64,000 bases of DNA from Paenibacillus lactis (GCF_017873605.1 NZ_JAGGKI010000008.1:223957-287956), one strand, 5' to 3'; shown: positions 7,875 to 17,219, counted from the first letter of the stretch. Numbers and translations are program-made. Notes: generated from the letters alone by a model not told the origin.

Positions 7875-8933
7875 ATGACCTACAACGATCAATTTATCCG
7901 CGCATGCCGCAAGCAGGATATCAGCCATGTTCCTGTATGGTACATGCGGCAGGCCGGGCGCTATGACCCGGAGTACCGAAAGATTAAAGAGAAATACTCC
8001 CTTCTGGAAATTTGCAGCCAGCCCGAGCTTGCGGCTGAAGTGACGCTGATGCCGGTACGGAAGCTCGGTGTCGATGCGGCGATTCTATATTCCGACATCA
8101 TGAATCCGGTTGCTTCGATCGGGGTCGACTTCGATATTGTGAAAAATATCGGGCCCGTTATCGATCAACCGATACGTACAGCAGCCGATGTCGAAAAGCT
8201 CCGCCCGATTGATGTGGAGGGCGATCTTGGACATGTGCTGGAAACGATCCGAATCTTGGACAGAGAGCTGGAGGTGCCGCTCATTACGTTTGCGGGCGCG
8301 CCGTTTACGATCGCCAGCTATTTGATCGAAGGAAGACCTTCGAAAAATTATCTGCGGACGAAAGAGCTCATGTACAGCGAGCCGAAGGTATGGTTCTCCT
8401 TGATGGACAAGCTCGGCGATATGGTCATCGCTTATCTGAGAGCGCATGTGAGCAATGGCGGCAAGGCGTTCCAGCTGTTCGACAGCTGGGTCGGCGCGCT
8501 GTCTCCTCAGGATTTCCGCACCTTCGTCCTGCCGACGATCGAACGGATTTTTGCGGAGCTGGCGGATTTGAACGTGCCTAAAATTTATTTTCCGGGCGTC
8601 AGCTCCGGAGAGCTGCTGCCGACCCTGACGGAACTCCGGGCCGACGTCATCGGCCTCGACTGGAGAGTGTCCATTAGCGAAGGGCGCCGCCGCTTGGGCG
8701 GTAAATATGCCGTTCAAGGCAACCTCGATCCGACCGTGCTCACCGGTCCGATGCCGCTGATTCAGCAGTATGCGAAAGAAATTATCGATCAAGGGATTCA
8801 AGAGCCCGGCTTTGTGTTTAACCTGGGGCATGGACTGTTTCCGGAAGCTTCGCTGGAGAAGCTGCGCGAGCTAACCTCCTACATCCATGAATACTCGGCG
8901 CAGGCATTAAAGACCGCCGCACAGCGAGCTTAG
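7875..8933 (+). CDS. hemE: Uroporphyrinogen III decarboxylase
   Basis: A 352-residue cytosolic enzyme that decarboxylates uroporphyrinogen III to coproporphyrinogen III. It has the family N-terminal signature VPVWYMRQAGRYDPEYR, the catalytic Asp in LYSDIMNPV, the segment FAGAPFTIASYLIEG and the C-terminal FNLGHGLFPEASLE. The ATG is preceded by GATGGGGG. It is followed after 35 bases by hemH in the same orientation, the usual start of the Firmicute hemEHY order. However, hemY (coproporphyrinogen oxidase) does not follow hemH here. A tandem repeat and an inverted repeat lie in its upstream region. Confidence 0.97.
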   Translation: MTYNDQFIRACRKQDISHVPVWYMRQAGRYDPEYRKIKEKYSLLEICSQPELAAEVTLMPVRKLGVDAAILYSDIMNPVASIGVDFDIVKNIGPVIDQPIRTAADVEKLRPIDVEGDLGHVLETIRILDRELEVPLITFAGAPFTIASYLIEGRPSKNYLRTKELMYSEPKVWFSLMDKLGDMVIAYLRAHVSNGGKAFQLFDSWVGALSPQDFRTFVLPTIERIFAELADLNVPKIYFPGVSSGELLPTLTELRADVIGLDWRVSISEGRRRLGGKYAVQGNLDPTVLTGPMPLIQQYAKEIIDQGIQEPGFVFNLGHGLFPEASLEKLRELTSYIHEYSAQALKTAAQRA

Positions 8934-8968
8934 AGAACGAATACTTAATAGCTAGAGGTGAGAAGGTT

Positions 8969-9910
8969 ATGAAGAATAAAATTGGCGTGTTGGTCATGTC
9001 CTACGGAACGCCGGAAAGCATGGAAGGAATCGAAAGCTATTATACCCATATCCGCCGGGGAAATAAGCCTTCCGAGGAGCAGCTGCGCGAGCTGACGGAA
9101 CGCTATGAGGCCATCGTGGGAGGCGTGTTCCCGCTCCGCGAGAATACCGACCGGCAGGTCCGTACGCTGCAGGACACGCTGAACGTGGACCCCCGCGCGA
9201 CGGATGTCGAATTCGTTTGCTATCAGGGACTGAAGCATGCAGCTCCGTATATTGAAGACGGCGTGGAGAAGATGGTGCAGGACGGGATTACGAAAGCGGT
9301 CGGAATCGTCCTTGCGCCCCATTATTCTACGATGAGCATCGGCTCTTACGTGAAGCGGGCGAAGGCGAAAGCCGACGAGCTTGGACTCGACATTTCGTTC
9401 GTGGAAAGCTATCATCTGCATCCGAAGCTGATCGAGGCATTTGCGGACCGGGTATCGGCGAAGCTGAACCAGTTCGAGGAAGCTGGAGCGAACCGGGATA
9501 GCGTGCGCGTGCTGTTCAGCGCTCACAGCCTTCCGGAACGGATTCTCTCCATGGGCGATCCTTACCAGGATCAATTGCTGGAGACATCGAAGGCTGTAGC
9601 GGAGAAGGCCGGCGTGAAGCATTGGCAGTTCACTTGGCAAAGCGCGGGACGGACGGCGGAGCCGTGGCTAGGCCCGGACATTCTGGATACGCTCCAGACG
9701 CTGAATAAAGAGGAGCAGGTCGAGGATGTGCTTGTCGCTCCTGTCGGCTTCGTCTCGGACCATCTCGAGGTGCTTTATGACCTGGATATTGAGGCGAAGA
9801 GCATCGCCAAAGAAATGGATATGCGGCTTGAGCGGATCGACTCGTTGAACAGTGATCCGCTGTATATGGAAGCGCTCAGCGATTCCATCATTACCCTTCT
9901 GAACCTGTAA
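8969..9910 (+). CDS. hemH: Coproporphyrin/protoporphyrin ferrochelatase
   Basis: A 313-residue enzyme that inserts Fe2+ into a porphyrin; in Gram-positives the substrate is coproporphyrin III, so the name cpfC also applies. It shows the N-terminal VLVMSYGTPES, the conserved active-site His in FSAHSLPERI and the active-site Glu in GFVSDHLEVLYDLD. The length is typical of the short monofunctional Firmicute form, without the C-terminal extension of eukaryotic enzymes. The ribosome site AGAGGTGAGAAGG precedes the ATG. A strong terminator follows, so the transcript ends after hemE-hemH; hemY and hemQ are not present in the window. Confidence 0.96.
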   Translation: MKNKIGVLVMSYGTPESMEGIESYYTHIRRGNKPSEEQLRELTERYEAIVGGVFPLRENTDRQVRTLQDTLNVDPRATDVEFVCYQGLKHAAPYIEDGVEKMVQDGITKAVGIVLAPHYSTMSIGSYVKRAKAKADELGLDISFVESYHLHPKLIEAFADRVSAKLNQFEEAGANRDSVRVLFSAHSLPERILSMGDPYQDQLLETSKAVAEKAGVKHWQFTWQSAGRTAEPWLGPDILDTLQTLNKEEQVEDVLVAPVGFVSDHLEVLYDLDIEAKSIAKEMDMRLERIDSLNSDPLYMEALSDSIITLLNL

Positions 9911-9954
9911 ACGCACACGCCTAGCGTTTATACGAACCGGATCATGTCAAGGCA

Positions 9955-9981
9955 GAACCCCCCGTTAACCGGGGGGTTCTA
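9955..9981 (+). terminator. Terminator of hemEH
   Basis: GAACCCCCC and GGGGGGTTC pair around a short loop; TATTCTTTAT follows. It lies 45 bases after the hemH stop codon. Confidence 0.85.
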
Positions 9982-10057
9982 TTCTTTATAGGGATGCTGG
10001 TATAATGGGAGAAGCGACCTAATGCGAAGATCTCATCAGTGAATGAAGGAGTGCCCT

Positions 10058-11350
10058 ATGCATCTGTCACGATCGGAGAAAAGCAAGGCCAAGAAGAAGG
10101 CCCGTAAGCAGCGGAGCGGACAGGTATGGTTAATCCTTAACCTTTGCCTGATTATGATGATCGCTGCTCTGCTGATCTATTATTTTAAGTTTAAGCAGCA
10201 CGACCCGGCCGCGGGAACGGCCTACCCGGATCAGGCGGGCATCGGCATGGAAGGCGGCAGGGAAGCGGACCCGGGATCCGGGAAGGGCGCTGGCTCCGGC
10301 TCGTTCGATACCGGCGAATTGGAAGATCCCGATCCGGAGATTCCGGTTGCTGAAATAGAGGAAGTGCGGGATTCCGGCGAGGAGGAGCGGGTCGTTCTGC
10401 ATTTTGCCGGGGATAGTTTATTCTCGGGCAAAGTGGAGAACGCCCTTAAGCAGCATGGCTATGATTATCCGTACCGGCATCTCGGCACGGCGTTTCTGGA
10501 CGATGATCTGACCGTCTTAAACCTGGAGACTCCGGTGACAACGCGAGGCGTAGCCGCCGCGAATAAACAATTCGTGTTCAAGTCATCGCCGGATGTGCTG
10601 CCTGCGCTGCGGGCTGCCGGGGTCGAGGCCGTAAATCTGGCCAATAACCACATCCTGGACCAGGGTCAGGATGGGCTGCTCGATACGCTCAAGCACCTGG
10701 ACGACCACGAGATACGCTACGTAGGGGCCGGCAGGAATGAAAAAGAGGCCTTTGCGGCACAGTATTTCGAGCTTAAAGGAATGACGGTGGCACTTCTCGG
10801 CTTCAGCCGCGTGCTGCCCGAAACGACTTGGTATGCGCTGGAGAACCGGCCCGGGGTCGCCGGTGCTTATGATCATGTTTTGCCGAAAGCGGTTGAAGCT
10901 ATCGCCGCGGCAAGGCAGAAGGCCGATCTCGTCATCGTGATTCCGCATTGGGGTCAGGAGCTGCATAAGACGCCGGATGCGAACCAGATCAATCTGTCCC
11001 GCGCCTTCATCGAAGCCGGCGCAGACCTGATCATCGGCGGACACCCGCATGTGCTGCAGGGACTGGAGCAATATAAAGGAAAATGGATTGCGTACAGCAC
11101 GGGCAATTTTATTTTTACCAAATCCTCCAATGCCGATACGTGGAAGACCGCGGTCTTTCAAGCTTCCTGCAATAAGCAGGGTGCATGTGACATCAAGCTG
11201 ACGCCATACCGGACGGAAATCGGACAGGTCATTCCGCTCGAAGGCAAGGAGGCAGAGGCCGTGCTGAAGGAAGTCCAGTCCCGATCGATCGGCGGCGTTA
11301 CCGTTACGCCTCGAGGGGAGGTAATCCCGGGAACGGCCAAGGAAATCTAA
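10058..11350 (+). CDS. CapA family (PGA-synthesis-like) metallophosphoesterase
   Basis: A 430-residue protein anchored by one N-terminal membrane helix (about residues 24-41) after a very basic stretch. An acidic, Gly-rich linker leads to the CapA fold (from about residue 120): LHFAGDSLFSG, LNLETPVTT, NLANNHILDQG, and GGHPHVLQGLE with STGNFIF. CapA and PgsA proteins belong to poly-gamma-glutamate synthesis, but lone CapA-like proteins of this kind, without capB and capC, occur widely and their role is unclear. The first ATG (10043) is a codon pair inside the ribosome site; AAGGAG at 10046 points to ATG 10058. The glycerophosphodiesterase gene follows after 29 bases. Confidence 0.88.
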   Translation: MHLSRSEKSKAKKKARKQRSGQVWLILNLCLIMMIAALLIYYFKFKQHDPAAGTAYPDQAGIGMEGGREADPGSGKGAGSGSFDTGELEDPDPEIPVAEIEEVRDSGEEERVVLHFAGDSLFSGKVENALKQHGYDYPYRHLGTAFLDDDLTVLNLETPVTTRGVAAANKQFVFKSSPDVLPALRAAGVEAVNLANNHILDQGQDGLLDTLKHLDDHEIRYVGAGRNEKEAFAAQYFELKGMTVALLGFSRVLPETTWYALENRPGVAGAYDHVLPKAVEAIAAARQKADLVIVIPHWGQELHKTPDANQINLSRAFIEAGADLIIGGHPHVLQGLEQYKGKWIAYSTGNFIFTKSSNADTWKTAVFQASCNKQGACDIKLTPYRTEIGQVIPLEGKEAEAVLKEVQSRSIGGVTVTPRGEVIPGTAKEI

Positions 11351-11379
11351 GCTACCAGTTACACCAAGGAGGTGCCATC

Positions 11380-12153
11380 ATGAACAATTTATGCGTGGCC
11401 CATCGCGGCTTCTCCGGCAAAGCTCCCGAAAATACGCGCGCAGCCATTCAGATGGCGATGGATGAGCCATTCGTGCATTGGATGGAAATCGACGTGCAGC
11501 TGACCCGGGACGGCGTTCCCGTCGTCATCCACGATTTCAGCGTGGATCGGACCACAACCGGGCGCGGGAAGGTAAAGGACCTGACCTGGCAGGAAATTCG
11601 GAGAATGGATGCAGGCCAGTGGAAAGGACGCCAGTTCAAGGGAGAGCAGGTTCCTTCGCTGGACGAAGTGCTGCAGATGGTCAAGGGACGGCTGAAGCTG
11701 AACATTGAACTCAAGACAAGCGGCGATATGTACCCGGGCTTGGAGGAGGCCGTTCTGGAGCGGATTCGCGCATACCATATGCTGCCGGATGTGGTGCTTA
11801 CCTCCTTTGAGCCGAAGGCGCTCATCAAAGCGAAGGAATTGGAGCCTGAAGTTCGAACCGGACTTATTATCGATGCGCATCCCCGGAATTTGATATCCCG
11901 GCTTAAGCAAATGAAATGTTCGTTTTTATCAATCGGGTACTCCCATCTGGATGCGGCCTTTGCAGCCGAGCTGATGCGGAACGGGATCACGCCGATGGCC
12001 TGGACCGTGGATGATGCCAAGAGCATGCGGACACTGGCCAAGATGAGCCCGGACATTATGATCTGTACGAACCGCCCCGATACGTGGGGGCAGATTTTTA
12101 TTCAGAAAATTGCGCCCAAAGTTCCGTTCTGGCGACGAAAATGGAGGTTCTAA
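11380..12153 (+). CDS. Glycerophosphodiester phosphodiesterase
   Basis: A 257-residue cytosolic GDPD-fold enzyme that hydrolyses glycerophosphodiesters to glycerol-3-phosphate and an alcohol. The TIM-barrel signatures are clear: VAHRGFSGKAPENTRAA with the catalytic His, EIDVQLTRDGVPVVIHD with metal ligands and the second His, and LNIELKT. The C-terminal part has MAWTVDD, typical of UgpQ-type enzymes. No signal peptide is seen. AAGGAGG precedes the ATG. Only four bases separate it from the FAH-family gene, whose ribosome site lies in the last codons of this gene. Confidence 0.93.
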   Translation: MNNLCVAHRGFSGKAPENTRAAIQMAMDEPFVHWMEIDVQLTRDGVPVVIHDFSVDRTTTGRGKVKDLTWQEIRRMDAGQWKGRQFKGEQVPSLDEVLQMVKGRLKLNIELKTSGDMYPGLEEAVLERIRAYHMLPDVVLTSFEPKALIKAKELEPEVRTGLIIDAHPRNLISRLKQMKCSFLSIGYSHLDAAFAAELMRNGITPMAWTVDDAKSMRTLAKMSPDIMICTNRPDTWGQIFIQKIAPKVPFWRRKWRF

Positions 12154-12157
12154 TACC

Positions 12158-12781
12158 ATGTGTGCATTAGTGAGTAACGTATATTGTGTCGGACGCAATT
12201 ATCAGCTGCATGCGGCAGAGCTCGGCAATGCCGTTCCGGAGGAGCCGATGATATTCCTCAAGCCTTCCCATGCTGTCGTTCCTTTGGACGGCAGCGTGCT
12301 GCAGCTGCCGCTGGACCGGGGCAGTCTTCATTTCGAAGGGGAGTTGGTCATCCAGGCAGCCCGGGATTACGAGCCGGGGATGAGCGTTGACGAGCTGGTC
12401 GATACGATGGCGCTCGGCATTGATTTTACGCTAAGGGACGTGCAGTCCGTTATTAAAGAAAAGGGACACCCTTGGACCGCGGCGAAAGCCTTCAAATCGT
12501 CCGCTCCGCTGACAGCATCCATCGCCTTTCCCGGCACGGAGTCGCTTGCGGATACGGACTTTACGGTGATCAAGAACGGGGAAGAGGTACAGCGGGGGAA
12601 TGTGAAGGATATGATTTTCTCCCTTCAGACGATTGTCGACTATATCGGTAAGCATTATGGCTTGGGTAAAGGAGATTTGATCTTTACGGGAACGCCGGCG
12701 GGTGTCGGTCCGACTGTATCCGGTGATGTATTTGAGTTGTACTGGGGCGATGTCCGTCTGGGCCGCTGCGAAATCGGTTAA
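12158..12781 (+). CDS. Fumarylacetoacetate hydrolase family protein
   Basis: A 207-residue protein starting at ATG 12158 with TGGAGG ahead of it. The FAH fold is shown by YCVGRNYQLHAAELGN, PMIFLKPSHAV, metal ligands in HFEGELVI and the following Asp in ALGIDFTLRDVQ, and GTPAGVGPTVSGD near the end. It is the short single-domain form, like human FAHD1 and bacterial acylpyruvate or oxaloacetate decarboxylase-like enzymes, which act on 2-oxo acids. The true substrate is unknown. It is translated right behind the glycerophosphodiesterase gene, and a DUF92 gene follows after 32 bases. Confidence 0.92.
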   Translation: MCALVSNVYCVGRNYQLHAAELGNAVPEEPMIFLKPSHAVVPLDGSVLQLPLDRGSLHFEGELVIQAARDYEPGMSVDELVDTMALGIDFTLRDVQSVIKEKGHPWTAAKAFKSSAPLTASIAFPGTESLADTDFTVIKNGEEVQRGNVKDMIFSLQTIVDYIGKHYGLGKGDLIFTGTPAGVGPTVSGDVFELYWGDVRLGRCEIG

Positions 12782-12813
12782 GCATTACGCGATAGAGGTG
12801 GAGGGGTCCTGGA

Positions 12814-13623
12814 ATGGATTGGTTGATCGGTGCCGTCTGTGCGGCGATGGTGTCCGCAGCGGCTTACCGGAGACGATCGCTCTCGGAATCCGGCGCGGCC
12901 GCCGCGATTCTGATGGGTACGATTTATTACGGAGCGGGGAACTTGTTTTGGTTCGGGACCCTGCTTCTTTTTTTCATCACCTCGACGCTGTTGACGAGGT
13001 ACGGAAAGAGAAGGAAGGCAGAGCTGGAGAAATCCTATGCGAAGACCGGACGCCGCGATGCGGGGCAGGTGTTCGCCAATGGGGGCATCGGCATGATCCT
13101 GTGCCTGCTACATGCTATTCAACCCTCCGAGCTTTGGGTGATGCTGTACATCGGCGTCATGGCAACGGTAACGGCGGATACGTGGGCAACGGAGCTGGGA
13201 AGTCTAAGCCGCAAGCAGCCCCGCTCCATTCTTGGCGGCAGGAAGCTGACAGCCGGCGAATCGGGCGGCATAACCTGGCTCGGATCCAGTGCGGCCGGGG
13301 CGGGAAGCCTGCTGATCGGAGCCGGAGGGTGGCTGCTGGCTGAATGGAGCGGGATGGATCCCTCCTTTCTGCCTTACCTGACGGCAGGCCTGACCGGAGG
13401 GCTGGTCGGTGCGTTTGCGGATTCGATCCTAGGAGCATCTCTTCAAGTTATGTACCGCTGCCAAGTTTGCGGCAGAGCGGTAGAGGTCTCCCGGCATTGC
13501 GGCAAGGCAACCGTCTATCATCGGGGCTTCCGCTGGCTTTCCAATGATGCGGTTAACCTGATCAGCTCGCTGCTCGGAGGGGCCGCGGCTTACGGGACGG
13601 CGCTTCTATTTACGATTTATTGA
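12814..13623 (+). CDS. DUF92 family integral membrane protein
   Basis: A 269-residue protein with about six membrane helices and AGGTGGAGGGG ahead of the ATG. The family pattern is evident: an N-terminal helix with ALxS-type GAAAAILMG, a cytosolic FANGGIGMILCL segment, ATVTADTWATELGSL with its conserved acidic residues, GGISWLG-like GGITWLGSSAAG and the C-terminal FADSILGASLQ. DUF92 includes plant VTE6 (phytyl-phosphate kinase) and animal TMEM19; a CDP-alcohol or polyprenyl-phosphate kinase role is possible in bacteria but not shown. An unusual CxxC..C..C patch near residue 215 (RCQVCGRAVEVSRHCGK) may bind a metal. Confidence 0.87.
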   Translation: MDWLIGAVCAAMVSAAAYRRRSLSESGAAAAILMGTIYYGAGNLFWFGTLLLFFITSTLLTRYGKRRKAELEKSYAKTGRRDAGQVFANGGIGMILCLLHAIQPSELWVMLYIGVMATVTADTWATELGSLSRKQPRSILGGRKLTAGESGGITWLGSSAAGAGSLLIGAGGWLLAEWSGMDPSFLPYLTAGLTGGLVGAFADSILGASLQVMYRCQVCGRAVEVSRHCGKATVYHRGFRWLSNDAVNLISSLLGGAAAYGTALLFTIY

Positions 13624-13687
13624 ATTACTGACGGCTAAAGAGCGAAGCGAACACCGAAATTTATATACAGAAGTAGGGATCAGAAGA

Positions 13688-15664
13688 ATGAATATCTTGA
13701 CCGTTGAACAGTTGACGAAGAGCTATGGAGAGAAAATCCTGTTTCAGGATGCCTCCTTCGGTATGGAGGATGGGGATAAGATCGGCATCATTGGCGTAAA
13801 CGGCACGGGAAAGTCCACCTTTCTGCGGGTTATCGCCGGCCTGGAGCCGCCGGATTCGGGTAAAATATCGATCGGCGGACGCATTCGGGTGCGCTATCTT
13901 GCCCAAAATCCGGAATTTGCTCCCGATAACACGGTGCTGCAGCAAGTATTTGAAGGCGAGCTGCCGGAGATGAAGGCGATCCGGGAATATACGGAAACGA
14001 TGGAGCTGCTGGAGCTCCACCCGCATGATGAGGCGCTTCAGCAGAAGCTGCTGAAGCTGAGCCAGCAGATGGACAATCTTCAGGCCTGGCAGCTGGAGAG
14101 CGACGCCAAGATCATTCTGTCCAAACTCGGAATCCGGAATTATGATGCCAAGATGGGGACGCTGTCCGGCGGGCAGCGGAAGCGGGTCGCTTTGGCCGCC
14201 GCATTGATTCAGCCCTCGGATTTGCTCATCTTGGACGAGCCCACCAACCATATCGATAATGAATCGGTAGCCTGGCTGGAGCAGTATTTGCAAAAACGCC
14301 GGGGCGCGCTCCTCATGATTACGCATGACCGGTACTTCCTTGACCGCGTGGCCAACGTGATGCTGGAGCTGGACCACGGACGCCTATTCCGGTACGAGGC
14401 CAACTACAGCCGGTTTCTTGAATTGAAGGCAGAGCGGGAAGAGCGGGAAGCGGCATCCGAGCAGAAGCGGCAAAACTTGCTGCGAAATGAGCTTGCCTGG
14501 ATCCGCCGCGGCGCGAAGGCCCGGACGACGAAGCAGAAGGCGAGAATTGAGCGGTTTGAGAAGCTCAAGGAGCAGGAGCCGGTCCACAGCTCGGGCGAGC
14601 TGGACGTCTCGGTTGCCTCGACGCGGCTCGGGCGCAAGATTTTGGAGATCGAAGGGCTTTAGAAAACGGTCGGCGACAAGGTTCTTATTGACGATCTGTC
14701 CTATATTGCCGTTCCTGAGGACCGGATCGGGATCGTCGGTCCTAACGGCAGCGGCAAATCGACCCTGCTGAATCTCATCGCAGGCCGGCTTGAGCCGGAT
14801 TCCGGGAATATCGTGATGGGTCCGACGGTGAAGCTCGGTTATTTCACCCAGGAGCATCAGGAGATGGACGGAAGCCAGCGGGTGATCGAATATATTAAAG
14901 ATGAGGCGGAGGTCGTCCGGACAGCAGACGGCTCTGCGATTACGGCAGCCCAGATGCTTGAGCGCTTCCTGTTCCCTCCGGCGATGCAGTGGACGCCGAT
15001 TGCAAGGCTGTCGGGCGGCGAGAAACGCAGATTATATTTGCTGCGGGTGCTGATGAGCGCTCCGAATGTGCTGCTGCTCGACGAACCGACGAATGATCTG
15101 GACATCCAGACGCTGTCGGTCCTGGAACAGTACTTGGATGAGTTCCCCGGGGTTGTTATCGTCGTGTCTCACGATCGTTTCTTCTTGGACCGTACCGGCG
15201 ATAAAATCATGGCTTTCGAAGGCCAAGGACGTGTGCGTGTGCACGTAGGCTCATACAGCGAGTATGCGGAATGGATGCTGCGCAATGGTGGGGAAGCTTC
15301 CGGATCCGGAGCATCAGGAAGCCGAGATAGCGCCGGTACAGGAGCAGCAGGAAGCCCATCGGGGGAAGGGAGGGCGGCAGGCAGCGGAAACGGCAGCCCG
15401 GCGAAGGAAGCGCCTCGTGAAAAGCTCAGGTTCAGCTACAACGAGCAGCGGGAGTTTGAACAGATCGATGGTTTGATCGAGGCAGCCGAGAATAAGCTCG
15501 CCGCTGTCCAGACCGAGATGGAGGCTGCCGGAAGCGATGCTGCGAGGCTCCAGGAGCTGCTTCAGGCACAGGAGGCATGCGAGCAGGAGCTGGAGCGGCT
15601 GATGGAGCGCTGGACGTATTTGAACGAGCTGGCGGAGAAGATAGAGCAGAGCAAGAAGTCGTAA
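13688..15664 (+). pseudogene. ABC-F ATPase (YfmR/Uup-like) interrupted by an in-frame TAG
   Basis: Two open segments in the same frame, 13688-14662 and 14663-15664, together make a normal ABC-F protein of about 658 codons. The first half has Walker A GVNGTGKST, signature LSGGQRKRV and Walker B LLILDEPTNHID, then the long inter-domain helix linker. The second half has Walker A GPNGSGKST, signature LSGGEKRRL, Walker B LLLDEPTNDLD and the coiled-coil C-terminal domain typical of Uup/YfmR. The only defect is TAG at 14660-14662, one base from several sense codons (for example CAG, TCG or AAG). No ribosome site precedes possible restarts at GTG 14813 or ATG 14816. It may be a recent nonsense mutation, a sequencing error or a readthrough site. 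Proteins of this class act on stalled ribosomes. Confidence 0.88.
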
Positions 15665-15677
15665 CTCGCCGTTCGAT

Positions 15678-15725
15678 GAAAAAGGGACGCCCGTCGGCCA
15701 ATGGCCGTAGCGGGCGTCCCTTTTT
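15678..15725. terminator. Bidirectional terminator
   Basis: AAAAAGGGACGCCCG pairs with CGGGCGTCCCTTTTT around a loop that itself contains GGCCAATGGCC. It serves the ABC-F gene and the convergent M42 peptidase gene. Confidence 0.92.
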
Positions 15726-15757
15726 ACCGGTTCGGAGCTTATTTCTTTACATCTTGA

Positions 15758-16792
15758 TTATTTGACATAAGCGGCAAGCAGCTTCACCGTATTTAATACG
15801 GCCTGTTTATGCGTTCTTTCCATCGCATGGGATGCGTGAACGCCCGGTCCGATGAGCGCTGCTTTGATGTTGCTGCCTGCGCCGAGCGCGGCCGATGCAT
15901 CCGAGCCGTAATGAGGGTACACGTCAACGGCATACGCAATGCCTTCCTGTTCGGCCAGCTGGATCAGACGGCTTGTCATTTCATAATCGTATGGACCGGA
16001 GGAATCCTTGGCGCAGATCGAAACGTCGGTTTCCTTGCAGCTTAAATCATCGCCGATACAGCCCATATCCACGGCGATGAGCTCCTTGATGTCCGAAGGA
16101 ATGTAAGCTGCGCCGTGTCCGACCTCCTCGTAGTTCGAGATCAGTACTTTAACATTGTATTTCGGCTTCCAATTCTCGCGTTTCATGCTCTCCAGAAGGC
16201 CGAACAGCGCAGCAACGCTTGCCTTGTCGTCAAGATGCCGGGATTTGATAAAGCCGCTTGGCGTAATGACCGCACGGGCGTCGAAGGATACGAAATCGCC
16301 GACGCCGATGCCGAGCTTCTTCACATCATCCGCAGACTCAACCCATTCATCGATTCGGACTTCCATATTGGCTTCCTCGCGTTTGAACTCGCGGGCATCG
16401 CTGTAGACATGCACCGATGGGTGCGTGGACAGGATAGTGCCCGTATATTTCTTGCCGCTGCGGGTGTGAATGACGCAGTATTCGTTCTCAATGCTGTTCA
16501 TCATATAACCGCCGACGGAAGTGAGCCTCAGCGTGCCTTCGGATTTGATGGCGCGAACCATGGCGCCGAGCGTATCCACATGCCCGCTCAAGCCTACCGT
16601 ACGGCTGGTATCCTGTCCCGTGATGGACAGGATCGCCCCGCCTTTTTCATTCCAGGCCAGCGGGACGGAGAGGGAGGCAGCCTCCTTTTCGATTCGTTTC
16701 ATGATATGTCCTGTATATCCGGTCGGACTTGGGGTATCCAGCAATTCCTTCAACAGATTGAGGATATAGGTTTCATTCGGTTGTATCGACAT
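15758..16792 (-). CDS. M42 family metallopeptidase (aminopeptidase-like)
   Basis: A 344-residue cytosolic dinuclear-metal peptidase. Metal and catalytic residues are in place: His in LSGHVDTLG, bridging Asp in SRHLDDKASV, catalytic and binding Glu pair in SNYEEVGHG, Asp in IAVDMGCIG and the late His in HASHAMERT. The family includes tetrahedral TET aminopeptidases and proteins once called endoglucanase FrvX/YsdC. The ribosome site GAGGAGG lies about ten bases before the ATG. It is the last gene before the bidirectional terminator. The LapA-like gene lies 88 bases upstream on the same strand and may share its transcript. Confidence 0.94.
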   Translation of the reverse strand: MSIQPNETYILNLLKELLDTPSPTGYTGHIMKRIEKEAASLSVPLAWNEKGGAILSITGQDTSRTVGLSGHVDTLGAMVRAIKSEGTLRLTSVGGYMMNSIENEYCVIHTRSGKKYTGTILSTHPSVHVYSDAREFKREEANMEVRIDEWVESADDVKKLGIGVGDFVSFDARAVITPSGFIKSRHLDDKASVAALFGLLESMKRENWKPKYNVKVLISNYEEVGHGAAYIPSDIKELIAVDMGCIGDDLSCKETDVSICAKDSSGPYDYEMTSRLIQLAEQEGIAYAVDVYPHYGSDASAALGAGSNIKAALIGPGVHASHAMERTHKQAVLNTVKLLAAYVK

Positions 16793-16880
16793 CTAGCAAC
16801 AGCCTCCTCGGAGTTGTATGTATGAGCTTGGAACAACCAATGGAAGCATAGGATGTGAATCCATAGGCAGGAACCGTTAT

Positions 16881-17219
16881 CTAGAGCTTCGGACCTTCCT
16901 TGGATTCTTCCTTCTGCTCTTCCTCCAGCTGGTGATCCGCGGCATGCATTTCAGGGGTGTATCCCGTAACCTCACGGATATGGATGAGCTGCTCTGCGAG
17001 CGAACGGATTTCCTTCTGCATCTGATATTGGCGGTAGATGCCGAATGCTCCGACGATCAATCCCCCGATCAGCGAGCAGCCAATAATCAGCAGGATTAGC
17101 GGGATGTCGACGGTACCGAACAGCAAATTCACCTGTACCGGATTGACGTTGATGACGGCAAATACAGCCGTGATTAATGCAAACAGCAGGGCAGCGATTA
17201 ATGACCATTGAATCTTCAC
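16881..17219 (-). CDS. LapA (DUF1049)-like membrane protein
   Basis: A 112-residue protein starting at GTG 17219. AAGGAGGTG lies eight bases ahead, inside a longer frame that begins at 17240, so the shorter start is preferred. Two membrane helices are evident (about residues 5-23 and 38-62), separated by NVNPVQVNLLFG, a hallmark of LapA/YciS-like proteins. They are followed by a coiled-coil segment and a very acidic, Glu-rich tail. E. coli LapA takes part in controlling lipopolysaccharide synthesis; in Gram-positives the role is not known. A terminator separates it from pepF upstream. Confidence 0.82.
   Translation of the reverse strand: MKIQWSLIAALLFALITAVFAVINVNPVQVNLLFGTVDIPLILLIIGCSLIGGLIVGAFGIYRQYQMQKEIRSLAEQLIHIREVTGYTPEMHAADHQLEEEQKEESKEGPKL

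Noticed and set aside
8085..8831. 248-codon frame opposite hemE
   Set aside because: Antisense shadow of a well-conserved gene without ribosome site.
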